Part shown: positions 8,626-19,100 of the stretch, piece after piece
Numbering within the stretch: position 1 is the first letter of the stretch
How the letters are laid out: the number at the start of each line of letters is the position of its first letter
Assembly: GCA_002722055.1 (NCBI GenBank)
Contig: PBKD01000015.1
Coordinates: forward strand, 1 to 64,000
Length of the DNA: 64,000 bases
Source: Rhodospirillaceae bacterium
GTDB taxonomy: Bacteria > Pseudomonadota > Alphaproteobacteria > SHVP01
Direction of reading: 5' to 3'
Notes under the pieces: model-generated
Told to the model about the DNA's origin: nothing
What the model saw: the letters and a program-made list of their open reading frames with translations, nothing else
The model's database searches: none
Program-made: the position numbers and the translations under genes

Positions 8626-9909
8626 TTATTCAAAATTATTCTGAAGTTTATTTTGATATATTTTAAAATAAAAAATTAAAGCCATAGCTAGAAAGCATGC
8701 TATTCCGGCTGTAATAAATATAGGATTATAACTAAGAATTATATCCCGGGAAATTCCCGCACTATATGCTGCAAATGCTGCTCCATATTGATGTGCAGCA
8801 AAAATCCATCCAAAAATTACGGGCCCACTAACAATTCCAAAAAACTTACTTGTTAGCCTAACAGTCGGGGGAACAGTAGCAATAAAATCTAAACCAAAAA
8901 AAATAGCCCATACAGATAATGCATAAAAATCAAAATTACTGTAAGGAAGGTAGAGTAAAGATAAACCCCTGAAAGAGTAATATATTGCTAAAAGAATAAA
9001 ATTATCATACCGGTCTGACAGCCAACCCGACCCCATGGTGCCAAGAAAATTGAATACACCCATTATTGCTAAATAGGAAGATGCAAGAACTATTCCTATA
9101 TTATTGTCAAAGCAAAAAGGGATAAAGTGTTGTGAAACTAGACCAGTTGAGGTAAACCCACAAATAAAAAAGGTACCAGCTAGAATCCAAAATGCAGGAT
9201 GTTTTAATGCTTTAAATAAATTTTTGAAACTAATTACAATAGGGTTTTCTGTAACCTCGGGAGGGTGGAAGATTTGTTTATCTCCATAAGGAGGTAAACC
9301 TAATTCTTTAGGCCAGCTTTTACCAAGAAAAATAAATAAAACTGAACATAAAATACAACCAAATAGTCCTGGAAGTACAGCTATTTTCCAGCTAAACGCA
9401 GAAGCTAACCAAGCAATCAATGGCACAAAAGTTAATTGTCCAGCAGCAAAGCCAGAAGTAAGAATTCCAACAACTAAACCTCTTCTAGAATTAAACCATC
9501 GAGTAGCAACGGTGGCTGCTAGTCCCAAACCCAAAATACCAGATGCGATTCCTAAACATAAACCAATTCCAAAAAATAAATGCCATTTTTCAGATACAAA
9601 AATTACTGTAGTTAAACCTATGATTGAAAAAATACATGAAATAGTTACAACTTTGGGTATACCCAATTTTAGCATCAAAGCACCACCAAATGGTGCCATT
9701 GATGCTAATATAAATAGCATTACAGCAATTGCAGATGAAATATCTGAGATATTCCAGCCATAAGTTTTTGTTAATGGGATGATAAGCACTTGGGGGATAC
9801 TAACTACAGCTGAAGAAAATACTGTAGTCAAAAAAGTCATCAATGCTATTACCCAGCCATAATAAATTCCGTAATCGGAAAGTTTTTTTTCTAAAAAATG
9901 AGCATACAT
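8626..9909 (-). CDS. MFS transporter (monocarboxylate / oxalate-formate type)
   Basis: A 427-residue protein with about 12 hydrophobic segments. The N-terminal YYGWVIALMTF segment, the periplasmic-loop region and the mid-protein cytoplasmic loop (about residues 195-230) resemble bacterial MFS members of the oxalate/formate antiporter and MCT groups. It converges with prsW, 14 nt away. The 3' neighbours give no clue to the substrate, which is likely an organic acid, but this is inference. Confidence 0.88.
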   Translation of the reverse strand: MYAHFLEKKLSDYGIYYGWVIALMTFLTTVFSSAVVSIPQVLIIPLTKTYGWNISDISSAIAVMLFILASMAPFGGALMLKLGIPKVVTISCIFSIIGLTTVIFVSEKWHLFFGIGLCLGIASGILGLGLAATVATRWFNSRRGLVVGILTSGFAAGQLTFVPLIAWLASAFSWKIAVLPGLFGCILCSVLFIFLGKSWPKELGLPPYGDKQIFHPPEVTENPIVISFKNLFKALKHPAFWILAGTFFICGFTSTGLVSQHFIPFCFDNNIGIVLASSYLAIMGVFNFLGTMGSGWLSDRYDNFILLAIYYSFRGLSLLYLPYSNFDFYALSVWAIFFGLDFIATVPPTVRLTSKFFGIVSGPVIFGWIFAAHQYGAAFAAYSAGISRDIILSYNPIFITAGIACFLAMALIFYFKIYQNKLQNNFE

Positions 9910-9940
9910 ATTTTTATCTAGCGATGCTAAGTTTACTTCA

Positions 9941-10462
9941 TCAATTATTATTCATGTATTCTATGAATGATAGTACGTTTTGTCTTCCTTTTCCATAATC
10001 TATAAGTTGTATAGGATTTGCTGGTTTGCTTGAAATTGTAATTTCAATTATGCCTTCTTCTTTTTTTTTCAAAAAAATCTCAATATTTTCACCAAAACTT
10101 TTCCAACTTATTCCTGTAGTTGCTTGAATGAGGTTTTCTTCCTTTTTTGATGCATATAGTTTTCCTTTGAATGATTTGATGCCATCTAGACTTTTTTGAA
10201 ATGTATCTTCAAAACTTCCTGAAACAATAAATGTTTCTGATTGATTAGGGCTAACATCTCTTCCATATTTTTTTTTAAGTTTTTTAGTTTTACGCTTTTG
10301 CCACCAGCCAATAGTAATTGACATAAAGACTCCAAAGAAAATACCATTCAACAATCCTTTATAAATACCCGCACTGATTCCTTCAGAAGTCCCAATACTT
10401 ATGCCTTTTATGATTGCATAACCGCCACCAAACCATATAAAAAGTTTTAGGTAGATATTCAA
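9941..10462 (-). CDS. hypothetical membrane-anchored protein
   Basis: I do not recognise this 173-residue protein. The N-terminus has glycine-rich hydrophobic stretches with a repeated pattern (ISIGTSEGISAGIYKGLLNG, about residues 21-40) followed by a second membrane segment and a Lys/Arg-rich stretch near residues 55-66. The rest (about 70-173) looks like a small soluble beta-rich domain. Topology would put that domain in the cytoplasm if the positive-inside rule applies. It lies 31 nt upstream of the MFS gene on the same strand and may be co-transcribed. Confidence 0.75.
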   Translation of the reverse strand: MNIYLKLFIWFGGGYAIIKGISIGTSEGISAGIYKGLLNGIFFGVFMSITIGWWQKRKTKKLKKKYGRDVSPNQSETFIVSGSFEDTFQKSLDGIKSFKGKLYASKKEENLIQATTGISWKSFGENIEIFLKKKEEGIIEITISSKPANPIQLIDYGKGRQNVLSFIEYMNNN

Positions 10463-10595
10463 TTGTTTATATACCTCTTTTAAATAAAATATATTTATAG
10501 AATATATCTATCATTGTTTAACTTAAAATCATCTTAATTTAATATCTAGTTTAAACAAGGGAAAATGATTTGATATTAATTAAGGTAATTTTTAT

Positions 10596-12005
10596 TTATA
10601 TATGGATTGCCCCTGAGCCTAGTGATAGAGCTGCTTCTTTAACAGCCTCGTTCATAGTTGGGTGAGCGTGACAAGTTCTGGCAATATCTTCAGCTGAAGC
10701 ACCAAACGCCATAGCTGTAGCAATCTCATGTATTAGTGTTCCTGCATTAGAACCAATAATATGAGCGCCAAGTAATTTGTCGGATTTGCTATCTGCTAAT
10801 AACTTGACAAAACCTTGAGTATCTCCTGTTGCCCTGGCTCTGCTATTAGCTAAAAAAGGAAATGTTCCTTTATTAAATGATTTTCCAATATTTTTAAGTT
10901 CCTCTTCTGTCCTACCAATGGAGGCCACTTCTGGATTGGTATACACTATTCCAGGAATAAGGCCATAATCTACATGGCCTGCTATACCCGCCATTATTTC
11001 AACAGCAGCAACACCATCTTCTTCAGCTTTATGTGCAAGCATCGGGCCTTCAATTACGTCACCTATAGCAAAAATTCCTTTTATGTTTGTTTGAAATTTT
11101 TTATCTACTTCTATTCTTCCAATTTTTGATAGTTGAATACCAAGTTTTTCTAATCCTAAACTTTCATTGTAAGGTTTTCTGCCTACAGCAATTAAGACTA
11201 CATCGCTATTAAGCTCTGAATGAACTTTACTTTCGCTATCAGTTAGTGAGATTTTTAGTGATGATTTATCTTGTTTAATTGATTTAACCAAACTATTAAG
11301 ATGGAACTTGATACCATCTTTCTCTAAAATAGTTTTGAATTTACTTGCAACTTCGTTATCCATACCTGGAAGAATTCTTGGTAAGGAATCAATTACTTGA
11401 ACTTCAGAACCCAGTCTTGACCAGACAGTTCCCATTTCTAGTCCAATATAACCTGCGCCAACAACTAACATTTTTTTAGGTATTTTATTTAATTCAAGAG
11501 CACCTTTGGAAGAAATAATTTTTTTTTCATCAATTTCTATACCTGGTATTGAAATAGGTTCAGATCCAGTAGCAATTATAATTTTTTCACAATTATATTT
11601 ACCTTTATCTTTTCCATTTTGAATAATCACTTCGCCAGGTTTGCTTATTGTACCAGTTCCAAAAAGTCTACTAATTTTATTTTTCCTAAATAATTGATCA
11701 ATTCCTTTCGTAAGGCCATCTACAATATCATTTTTATTATTCATCATTTTATCAATGCTTAGTGATAAACCTTTAAAATTTACTCCGATTTTTTGGAGAT
11801 TATTTTCAGTTAATTCTGCAAATTTTTCCGATGAATTTAATAACGCTTTTGAAGGAATACACCCCTCATTTAGGCAAGTCCCACCTAAAGTATTATTTTT
11901 TTCTACACAGGCAACTTTGAAACCTAATTGAGCCGCTCTTATTGCTGCAACATAACCTCCCGGTCCACCGCCAATAATAATTAAATCAAATGAGTTTGTT
12001 GTCAT
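10596..12005 (-). CDS. lpdA: dihydrolipoyl dehydrogenase (E3)
   Basis: A 469-residue FAD disulfide oxidoreductase that reoxidises dihydrolipoyl groups with NAD+. It has the N-terminal GGGPGG FAD motif, the redox disulfide Cys44/Cys49 in GGTCLNEGCIPSK, a NAD motif GAGYIGLE near residue 185, and the C-terminal catalytic HAHPTMNE. It is the last gene of the minus-strand run sucA-sucB-lpdA, 21 nt after sucB. It serves the 2-oxoglutarate dehydrogenase complex; whether other complexes share it is not visible here. Confidence 0.97.
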   Translation of the reverse strand: MTTNSFDLIIIGGGPGGYVAAIRAAQLGFKVACVEKNNTLGGTCLNEGCIPSKALLNSSEKFAELTENNLQKIGVNFKGLSLSIDKMMNNKNDIVDGLTKGIDQLFRKNKISRLFGTGTISKPGEVIIQNGKDKGKYNCEKIIIATGSEPISIPGIEIDEKKIISSKGALELNKIPKKMLVVGAGYIGLEMGTVWSRLGSEVQVIDSLPRILPGMDNEVASKFKTILEKDGIKFHLNSLVKSIKQDKSSLKISLTDSESKVHSELNSDVVLIAVGRKPYNESLGLEKLGIQLSKIGRIEVDKKFQTNIKGIFAIGDVIEGPMLAHKAEEDGVAAVEIMAGIAGHVDYGLIPGIVYTNPEVASIGRTEEELKNIGKSFNKGTFPFLANSRARATGDTQGFVKLLADSKSDKLLGAHIIGSNAGTLIHEIATAMAFGASAEDIARTCHAHPTMNEAVKEAALSLGSGAIHI

Positions 12006-12026
12006 GAATAATCCTGTAAGTTTTAT

Positions 12027-13253
12027 CTAGATATTTAAAAGTATTCTTCTTGGATCTTCTATAGATTCTTTAATTCTTATCAAAAAAGAAACAGCCTCTC
12101 TTCCATCAATAATTCTATGGTCATATGAAAGAGCTAAGTACATCATTGGTCTTATTTCAATATTGTCCCCTATAGCTATAGGCCTCTTTTGTATTTTATG
12201 CATACCAAGAATACCACTTTGAGGTCTATTTAATATTGGAGTTGACATCAAAGAACCATATATTCCCCCATTAGAAATGGTAAATGTTCCTCCGTTTAAA
12301 TCAGATGGAAGTAATTTCCCTTCTCTAGCCTTAAAGGCAAAATTTGCTATTTCATTTTCTATTTGGGCTATATTCTTATCCTGAGCATCTTTTAATACAG
12401 GAACCACTAGACCTTGGGGAGTCCCTACAGCTACCCCTATGTTATAATAATTTTTGTAAATAATTTCATCGTCAACTATCTCAGCGTTTACAGCTGGAAA
12501 CTCTTCCAATGAAATTATTGAGGCTTTTACAAAAAAACTCATGAAACCAAGTTTTATATTATGGTTTTTTAAAAAATCATCCTTAAACTCATTTCTTAAG
12601 TTAATGACAGCTGTCATATCAACTTCATTAAATGTTGTTAACATTGCTGCCGTATTTTGTGCTTCTTTCAAACGGTGTGCAATAATTTTTCTTATCTTAG
12701 ACATAGGTACTCTTTTTTCCCTGTCATCTTTATTTGGAGAAGGCTTATTATTATTTGATATAATAGCAGTATCAGATATATTGTTTTTTTGTATTTTATC
12801 TTTTGAAATTAAATTAGAAAGAATATCACCTTTAGTTAACCTTCCATCTTTACCAGATCCCTTGATAGAACTTGGATCTAACTTATGTTCTTCAACTAAT
12901 CTTCGAACTGCCGGTGAAAGTTCATTATTTATATTTGATTCTGATGATAAATTTATTTGTTCTTGTGGTTTATTTTGCTCAAGATCCAAAGTTTGATCTT
13001 CTAAAATCGTTTTATTACTTTCATCTAGTATAGCTAATACATTTTCAACCTCTACAGATGATCCTTCAGAAACAAGAACATTTGCAATTATTCCATCAGT
13101 GGGAGAGGGTACTTCTAATGTAACCTTATCAGTCTCTAATTCAACTATAGGCTCATCTACTTTTACTGGATCTCCTTTTTTTTTGATCCATTTAGCAACT
13201 GTTGCTTCCACAACAGATTCTCCCAATGGCGGAACTTTAATTTCTATTGGCAT
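12027..13253 (-). CDS. sucB: 2-oxoglutarate dehydrogenase E2 (dihydrolipoyl succinyltransferase)
   Basis: A 408-residue E2 subunit transferring succinyl groups to CoA. Domains in order: one lipoyl domain with Lys43 in ETDKVTLE, a Ser/Asn-rich linker, a peripheral subunit-binding domain (about 112-146), and the acyltransferase core with active-site YDHRIIDGR near the C-terminus. A strong AAGGAG ribosome site precedes the ATG. It lies 30 nt after sucA and 21 nt before lpdA. Confidence 0.97.
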   Translation of the reverse strand: MPIEIKVPPLGESVVEATVAKWIKKKGDPVKVDEPIVELETDKVTLEVPSPTDGIIANVLVSEGSSVEVENVLAILDESNKTILEDQTLDLEQNKPQEQINLSSESNINNELSPAVRRLVEEHKLDPSSIKGSGKDGRLTKGDILSNLISKDKIQKNNISDTAIISNNNKPSPNKDDREKRVPMSKIRKIIAHRLKEAQNTAAMLTTFNEVDMTAVINLRNEFKDDFLKNHNIKLGFMSFFVKASIISLEEFPAVNAEIVDDEIIYKNYYNIGVAVGTPQGLVVPVLKDAQDKNIAQIENEIANFAFKAREGKLLPSDLNGGTFTISNGGIYGSLMSTPILNRPQSGILGMHKIQKRPIAIGDNIEIRPMMYLALSYDHRIIDGREAVSFLIRIKESIEDPRRILLNI

Positions 13254-13283
13254 ATTCTTATATTCTCCTTATATAAAGAAATA

Positions 13284-16160
13284 CTATTCTGCTGCAGCAT
13301 TTGTATGTTTTGTCTCAGCTTTTAGTGCGTCCTCGATAATATTTTTTTGCTCCATAAGGTGTCTTCTTGCAGTACCCGTGGCCGGTGACGCTGACGGTGA
13401 TCGACCAATATAGGTTGGTTTGTCATTATTCATTTTAGATTCAATCATAGATTTTTCTATGTGATCTCTTATAAAATACCAAGCTCCCATATTCATAGGC
13501 TCTTCTTGGCACCAAACTACCTCAGCATTAGGTGTTTGTAAAAAAAGTTTTTTTAGATTATTTGCAGGAAAAGGATATAACTGTTCTACTCTAATAATTT
13601 TTATTTCAAATTTTTTAGCCTTCTCTCTTTCCTCATAAAGATCATAAAATATTTTTCCAGAACATAAAATTACTCTAGTCACTTTAGAGTCAGTTACTTT
13701 GGAATTTACTTCATTCAAAACCCTATGGAAGCTAGTTCCTGGACCAAAATCATCTATTTTTGAGACGCAGTTTTTATGTCTTAAAAGTGATTTTGGTGTC
13801 ATAATAACTAAGGGTTTTCTAAAATCTCTATTTACTTGTCTACGTAAAACGTGAAAGTAATTTGCTGGTGTGGTACAATTAACCACTTGCATATTATCTT
13901 CAGCACATAGTTGAAGATATCTCTCTAAACGAGCAGAAGAGTGTTCTGGGCCTTGTCCTTCATAACCATGAGGTAAAAGTAGAACCAAACCATTCATTCT
14001 AAGCCATTTCGATTCACCTGCGCTTATAAATTGATCAATAACTACTTGTGCTCCATTTGCAAAGTCTCCAAACTGAGCCTCCCACATTACTAATGCATTA
14101 GGTTCAGCTTGTGCAAATCCATATTCAAAACCCATAACAGAAGCTTCTGATAATGGTGAGTCAATAATCTCAAATTTTGCTTGATTTTTATCTAAGTTTG
14201 CCAGAGGTATATATCTATTCTCATTTTGCTGATCTATAAAAACTGCGTGTCTTTGACTAAAAGTTCCTCGGGAACTATCTTGTCCCGATAACCTAACTAC
14301 AAACCCATCCTTAAGAACGGAACCAAAAGCAAGTCCTTCTGCTGTAGACCAATCTATATTTTTTCCTGAGTTTATAGAGTCCTCTCTATTCTTTAAAATT
14401 CTTAATAATTTTTTATGAACATTAAGATTTTTAGGAACTGTCGTAAGAATTTTTCCAATATTTTTTAATTCGTCAATATCAACGGCAGTGTCACCACGTC
14501 TATCTTCTCCATAAGCAACTTTAAGGCCTGTCCATTGACCTTTAAGCCAGTCTGCATCATTCGGTTTATAAGCTCTTCCTGCTTCAAATTCGTTTTCTAA
14601 ATATTTATAATGTTCATCATGCATTTTTTGAGCTTGTTCACTATCAAGAATTTTTTCACTTAAAAGTTGTTTTAAATATTTTTGTCTAGTAGTAGGTTGT
14701 TTTTCAATTTGTTTATACATTAATGGCTGAGTAAATGATGGTTCATCACCTTCATTGTGGCCATATCTTCTGTAACAAATTATATCTAGAACAACATCCA
14801 TTCCAAAAGTTTGTCTAAACTCCATAGCTACTCTTGATGCATGAACAACCGCCTCTGCATCATCGCCATTAACATGAAAAATTGGCGCCATTACCATTTT
14901 AGCTACGTCTGTCGGGTATGGAGACGATCGAGAATAAGCAGGGCCAGTAGTAAATCCAATTTGGTTATTTATGATAATATGGATTGTTCCTCCTGTTCTA
15001 TAGCCTCTTAATGCTGAAAATGCAAAAGTTTCAGCAACAACACCTTGTCCTGCAAATGCTGCATCTCCGTGAAGTATGACACCTAAGACCTCTTTAATAT
15101 CTTCTGACTTTCTTTGAGATTGTTTGGCTCTCACTCTTCCGACTACAACTGGATCTACAATTTCTAAATGAGAGGGATTAGGAGCTAGACTTAAGTGTAT
15201 ATTTTTATCGTCAAAAGTTATGTCCGCAGATGAACCCATGTGATACTTTACATCACCTGACCCGCCGGCACCTTCTGGGTTGACTGGGTTACCTAAAAAC
15301 TCAGATATAATTGCTTTAAATGGCTTATTTAATACATTATGTAAAACATTTAAACGACCTCTGTGAGCCATGCCTAGTACAACTTCTTTTAGACCAACTT
15401 GGCCACCTCTTTTAAGAATTTGAAGTAGTGCAGGTATAAGTGACTCTCCTCCATCTAGTCCAAATCGTTTTGTACCTATATATTTTTTATGCAGATAATT
15501 TTCAAAATTTTCAGCAGCTAATAAATTATTATAAATAGCTATTTTACCGTTTCTAGAAAACTCAGTTCTATTTTCGATTTTTTCAATTCTTTCTTGAATC
15601 CAGGCTTTTTGATCTGGATCTTGTATATGCATAAACTCAACTCCAATAGTTCCACAATATGTTTTTTTTAATGCATCCATAATTTCGGAAAGAGTAGCAG
15701 TTTCTTTTCCTAAAACATTATTTATGAATATTGGACGGTCATAATCTTTATTTGTGAAGCCGTATGTTGCAGGGTCTAATTCTGGGTGTATTTCTCTGTT
15801 CTGGAGATTAAGTGGATCTAGGTCTGCAAGAAGATGGCCTCTTATTCTGTAAGCTCTTATGATCATAATTGCTCTTATTGAGTCAAGAGTAGCGGATCTG
15901 ACATCCCCAGCCATCAGACTTCTATTTCCAGCTATCCCTTTAGCCACGGCTTTTATTGAATTTTCTGGATCCTCTGCATTTATTATTTTAGATTTTGTTT
16001 TACCCCAATTTGGTAAGTCTTCAACTTCATTTGATATTTTGCCAAGATCTTCAAACCATTGAGCCCAATTGGAGTCAACTGACGAAGGGTCTTTAGACCA
16101 AAGGGAATGCAATTCTAATATTATTGTCGCATTTGAGCCTGATAGAAAACTATCATCCAT
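13284..16160 (-). CDS. sucA: 2-oxoglutarate dehydrogenase E1
   Basis: A 958-residue thiamine-diphosphate-dependent decarboxylase of the TCA cycle. The N-terminus (FLSGSNA) matches the usual SucA start; further on are MAHRGRLNVL, HGDAAFAGQG, and the C-terminal pyrimidine-binding domain with LLLPHGYEGQGPEHSSAR. Length is normal for the family. It opens the sucA-sucB-lpdA operon; the 226-nt AT-rich spacer upstream presumably holds the promoter. Ahead of it on the same strand is nth, not sucCD as in many relatives. Confidence 0.98.
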   Translation of the reverse strand: MDDSFLSGSNATIILELHSLWSKDPSSVDSNWAQWFEDLGKISNEVEDLPNWGKTKSKIINAEDPENSIKAVAKGIAGNRSLMAGDVRSATLDSIRAIMIIRAYRIRGHLLADLDPLNLQNREIHPELDPATYGFTNKDYDRPIFINNVLGKETATLSEIMDALKKTYCGTIGVEFMHIQDPDQKAWIQERIEKIENRTEFSRNGKIAIYNNLLAAENFENYLHKKYIGTKRFGLDGGESLIPALLQILKRGGQVGLKEVVLGMAHRGRLNVLHNVLNKPFKAIISEFLGNPVNPEGAGGSGDVKYHMGSSADITFDDKNIHLSLAPNPSHLEIVDPVVVGRVRAKQSQRKSEDIKEVLGVILHGDAAFAGQGVVAETFAFSALRGYRTGGTIHIIINNQIGFTTGPAYSRSSPYPTDVAKMVMAPIFHVNGDDAEAVVHASRVAMEFRQTFGMDVVLDIICYRRYGHNEGDEPSFTQPLMYKQIEKQPTTRQKYLKQLLSEKILDSEQAQKMHDEHYKYLENEFEAGRAYKPNDADWLKGQWTGLKVAYGEDRRGDTAVDIDELKNIGKILTTVPKNLNVHKKLLRILKNREDSINSGKNIDWSTAEGLAFGSVLKDGFVVRLSGQDSSRGTFSQRHAVFIDQQNENRYIPLANLDKNQAKFEIIDSPLSEASVMGFEYGFAQAEPNALVMWEAQFGDFANGAQVVIDQFISAGESKWLRMNGLVLLLPHGYEGQGPEHSSARLERYLQLCAEDNMQVVNCTTPANYFHVLRRQVNRDFRKPLVIMTPKSLLRHKNCVSKIDDFGPGTSFHRVLNEVNSKVTDSKVTRVILCSGKIFYDLYEEREKAKKFEIKIIRVEQLYPFPANNLKKLFLQTPNAEVVWCQEEPMNMGAWYFIRDHIEKSMIESKMNNDKPTYIGRSPSASPATGTARRHLMEQKNIIEDALKAETKHTNAAAE

Positions 16161-16386
16161 TTTTGATTTTCTTTCAATGTAATATTAATTATTTTTTATA
16201 CATAATTTTTTGTGGAATGTACTAAATCAATTCATTAATTGTTCTCTGAATATAAAACAAAAACACAACATATACACTATAAAATATCTACAACTTTGGC
16301 CTAATATATATATTTATATATTATATCGCAATATATTAATTTTTTATAAATCTATATAATATTTCAAGTATCTAGTGAATAAATTA

Positions 16387-17040
16387 TTAGGATTTAATCG
16401 TTTTGACCGGTTTTCTTCTAGTTGGGTAGCAAGTTGAGCAAATTCTGCACTTAATTCCAAAGCATGATCTTGCTTGACAATACTCCCTTCCATAATAGAT
16501 TATTTGAATATGAAGTTTATTCCAGAGATGTTTTGGAAATAGATTTTTTAGGTCTTTTTCAGTTTGCTTTACATTTTTTCCATTACTTAGGCCCCATCTT
16601 TGAGCTAATCTATGTATATGTGTATCAACTGGAAAAGCAGGGTACCCAAAACCTTGCGACATCACTACACCAGCTGTTTTATGACCAACACCAGGTAATG
16701 TTTCTAAATCCATGAAAGTATTAGGAATAGTCCCATTAAATTTATCAACTAATATTTTTGATAGGTTTCTAATAGCTTTTGATTTTTGGGGGCCAAGGCC
16801 ACAAGGCTTTATTATTTTATAAATTTTTTCTTGAGAAATTTTTTGCATTTTAAAAGGATTATTTGCAAGTTTAAAAAGTTTTGGAGTTACTTCATTTACA
16901 CGAACATCTGTACATTGAGCACTTAGTAGCACAGCAATCAATAGCTCAAAATTACTTTTATGTTTTAATGGAGCTGAAATTTTGGGATAAATTTCATCCA
17001 ATATTTCAATAATTATATCTATTCTCTCATTTTTTTTCAT
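16387..17040 (-). CDS. nth: endonuclease III
   Basis: A 217-residue base-excision glycosylase/AP lyase for oxidised pyrimidines. The helix-hairpin-helix LPGVGHKTA carries the catalytic Lys, the catalytic Asp is in FPVDTHIHR, and a C-terminal cysteine cluster (CQARSCFGIKCRICSTC) binds the [4Fe-4S] centre. Its start is immediately after the DUF2784 gene (stop and start are one base apart), so these two are co-transcribed. Confidence 0.96.
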   Translation of the reverse strand: MKKNERIDIIIEILDEIYPKISAPLKHKSNFELLIAVLLSAQCTDVRVNEVTPKLFKLANNPFKMQKISQEKIYKIIKPCGLGPQKSKAIRNLSKILVDKFNGTIPNTFMDLETLPGVGHKTAGVVMSQGFGYPAFPVDTHIHRLAQRWGLSNGKNVKQTEKDLKNLFPKHLWNKLHIQIIYYGREYCQARSCFGIKCRICSTCYPTRRKPVKTIKS

Positions 17041-17041
17041 T

Positions 17042-17416
17042 TTAATTTTTAATTCTTTTAGGCGGGAAATAAAACCATATAAATATTGTCCATAAAAAAC
17101 AAATAAAATAAATTAAAATAAAATAACTCAATGAAAAGTCCCAAAACAGTATATTTCCTAACCATTTAGATACAAAACTTTTTGTGACAGGGTTTCCTCT
17201 TAATGAGTTTTCAATAATTGTAAGTGGGCAAATAAAACCTAAAATTGTCTCAAAAAAAATTATACCTATTAATAATAAATGTATTAATCTAATATAAAAA
17301 TTTGAGGCTAAAGCCAAATTTAGTTTATAACCTATGGGAAAAAATAAACCCAGAATTACAAAAAATGCTATAAAAAAATGAAAAAAAAGAATAAAATCTG
17401 CTAAAAATATATTCAT
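17042..17416 (-). CDS. DUF2784 membrane protein
   Basis: A 124-residue protein with about four hydrophobic helices. The segment CPLTIIENSLRG between helices 2 and 3 is characteristic of DUF2784. No function is known for the family. It lies directly upstream of nth on the same strand. Assignment rests on motif and topology. Confidence 0.75.
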   Translation of the reverse strand: MNIFLADFILFFHFFIAFFVILGLFFPIGYKLNLALASNFYIRLIHLLLIGIIFFETILGFICPLTIIENSLRGNPVTKSFVSKWLGNILFWDFSLSYFILIYFICFLWTIFIWFYFPPKRIKN

Positions 17417-17477
17417 TATAAATATTATTTTAGTACTTTAATTTTTTTTTTATACAATAAAATTACTAGGGGTAAAA

Positions 17478-18149
17478 ATGGATCTTGTGTTCATATATTT
17501 AGATATTCCTTTTTGGAGGGCAGAAGTTGGAAGAATTGCTTTATTTATGGGTAACGTGAGCTTTAAAGATTTAAGAATTACTAGAGAAGAGTTTCTTGAA
17601 ATAAAAGAAAATGGTAAACTTAACGCTAAATATTCTATCCCATTTCATCAGCTTCCTTGTTTGGTGGTAAACGGTAAATCAATTGCCCAAACAGCAGGAA
17701 TAGCAAGGTTTTGTGGCAAATTAGCTAAACTTTATCCTGTTGAGGATAATGTAAGTTCTGGTTTGGTGGATCAGTATATAGATTTTGCTACAGATATAAC
17801 TGTCTTAATTTCTCAATCTAGTAAGATAATTGATGCAGGTGAGAAGAGATTAAGTAGAGAGAAATTGTACAAAAATGAACTCACAAAAAGAATTCTAATG
17901 CTAGAAAAATCTATAAATAAAGAAAATAATTGGTTAGTTGGTTTTAATATTACAATTGCTGATATTGCTATTTGGAGATTAATGGGTTGGCTATCTAGTA
18001 ATAATTTGGATGGTATACCGGATGATATTTTATTTAAGTATCCTAAAATTAGAAAAATCTGTTTAAATGTTGATAATCATCCACAAATAAAAGCATGGGT
18101 AAAAAAAACATATCCAAAAGATTATAATAGAGGTAACTTTATTAAATAA
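17478..18149 (+). CDS. glutathione S-transferase-like protein
   Basis: A 223-residue protein with a GST layout: thioredoxin-like domain with the cis-proline segment HQLPCLVV and following SIAQTAGIARF (residues about 54-76), then an all-helical domain with ITIADIAIW (about 155-163). The Tyr near the N-terminus (IYLDI) may be the glutathione-activating residue, as in sigma-class enzymes. It is distantly similar to the GST at 5774. It is followed 43 nt later by the PD-(D/E)XK gene. Confidence 0.85.
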   Translation: MDLVFIYLDIPFWRAEVGRIALFMGNVSFKDLRITREEFLEIKENGKLNAKYSIPFHQLPCLVVNGKSIAQTAGIARFCGKLAKLYPVEDNVSSGLVDQYIDFATDITVLISQSSKIIDAGEKRLSREKLYKNELTKRILMLEKSINKENNWLVGFNITIADIAIWRLMGWLSSNNLDGIPDDILFKYPKIRKICLNVDNHPQIKAWVKKTYPKDYNRGNFIK

Positions 18150-18192
18150 TAGTTTAGAAGAATTATTATTAATATAAAACAAGGAGAATTTT

Positions 18193-18969
18193 TTGCCTAG
18201 GCATCGAGGTATATATAATCCAAAAAATCCTTTGCCATATGAATTAAGTAGATCTAGGATTGAAAACTTTATTAGATGTCCTTCGTGTTTTTACTTACAA
18301 CAAGTTAAAGGAGTAGTATTTCCAAGTTTTCCAGGTTTTAATTTAAATGAAGCAACAGATATTCTTTTAAAAAGAGACTTTGATAAATATAGAGGTCTGG
18401 AAGAAACACACCCATTCTTGATTAATATAGGTAAACACCACTTGATTCCTTTCTCTCATCCAGATTTTAATCTTTGGACTCAAAGTATTCATTTTGCATC
18501 AGAAGGTAGAATGAATTTTATTCATGAGCCTACAAATTTAAAAGTAGGAGGTGGATTAGATGATGTATGGATAAACAAAAAAACAAACGAATTACATGTA
18601 ATTGATTATAAAAGTACTTCCCAAAGAACTAAAGGAAAAGAAATATCCTTAAATGATCCATGGAAGATCTCTTATAAACGCCAGATGGATTTTTATGTTT
18701 GGGTTATGCAAAAAAAGGAATTTAATATAAGTAAAATAGGGTATTTTTTATATTGTGATGGTGACAGATTTGCTGATTATAGTTTTCTAAACTCAAAAGA
18801 TGCTAGCATGAAATTTAAGATGACTTTAATTCCATATGATGTAGATTTTTCTTGGGTGGAGGAGGCGCTTTATAATATTAAAAGCTGTTTAAATCTAAAT
18901 TCTCCTCCTAGTCATTCAAAAAACTGTGAGTATGGAAATTTTATATCTCAAATCGATCTTATTAATTAA
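18193..18969 (+). CDS. PD-(D/E)XK nuclease family protein (RecB-like)
   Basis: A 258-residue protein starting at TTG; AAGGAG lies 6-7 nt upstream and supports this start. Near the N-terminus is SRSRIENFIRCPSCFYL, the usual RecB/CRISPR-Cas4-like helix, with two cysteines. The nuclease core shows GGGLDDVWI (metal-binding Asp) and HVIDYKST (D-x-K motif). The four-cysteine cluster of Cas4 is not complete, and no CRISPR is present. A DNA repair or processing role is likely but unproven. Confidence 0.8.
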   Translation: MPRHRGIYNPKNPLPYELSRSRIENFIRCPSCFYLQQVKGVVFPSFPGFNLNEATDILLKRDFDKYRGLEETHPFLINIGKHHLIPFSHPDFNLWTQSIHFASEGRMNFIHEPTNLKVGGGLDDVWINKKTNELHVIDYKSTSQRTKGKEISLNDPWKISYKRQMDFYVWVMQKKEFNISKIGYFLYCDGDRFADYSFLNSKDASMKFKMTLIPYDVDFSWVEEALYNIKSCLNLNSPPSHSKNCEYGNFISQIDLIN

Positions 18970-19100
18970 AAATTGATATATGAATCTGTTTATAATAAAT
19001 AGATCCATATAAAATTTAGAAACTTCATATTTATTAAGTAGAAATTTTGTGACATTCGAGTAGGTATGCGAATAGAACTGAGAGTAATTAATAATAATAT

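Noticed and set aside
10534-10583. Inverted repeat after lpdA as an operon terminator
   Set aside because: The stem is all A-T with a bulge and 25-nt loop and lacks a U tract; it is expected by chance in this composition.
18193-18969. Cas4 and a CRISPR system
   Set aside because: The protein is PD-(D/E)XK-like, but the full cysteine cluster is missing, and no repeat array or cas gene is in the window.
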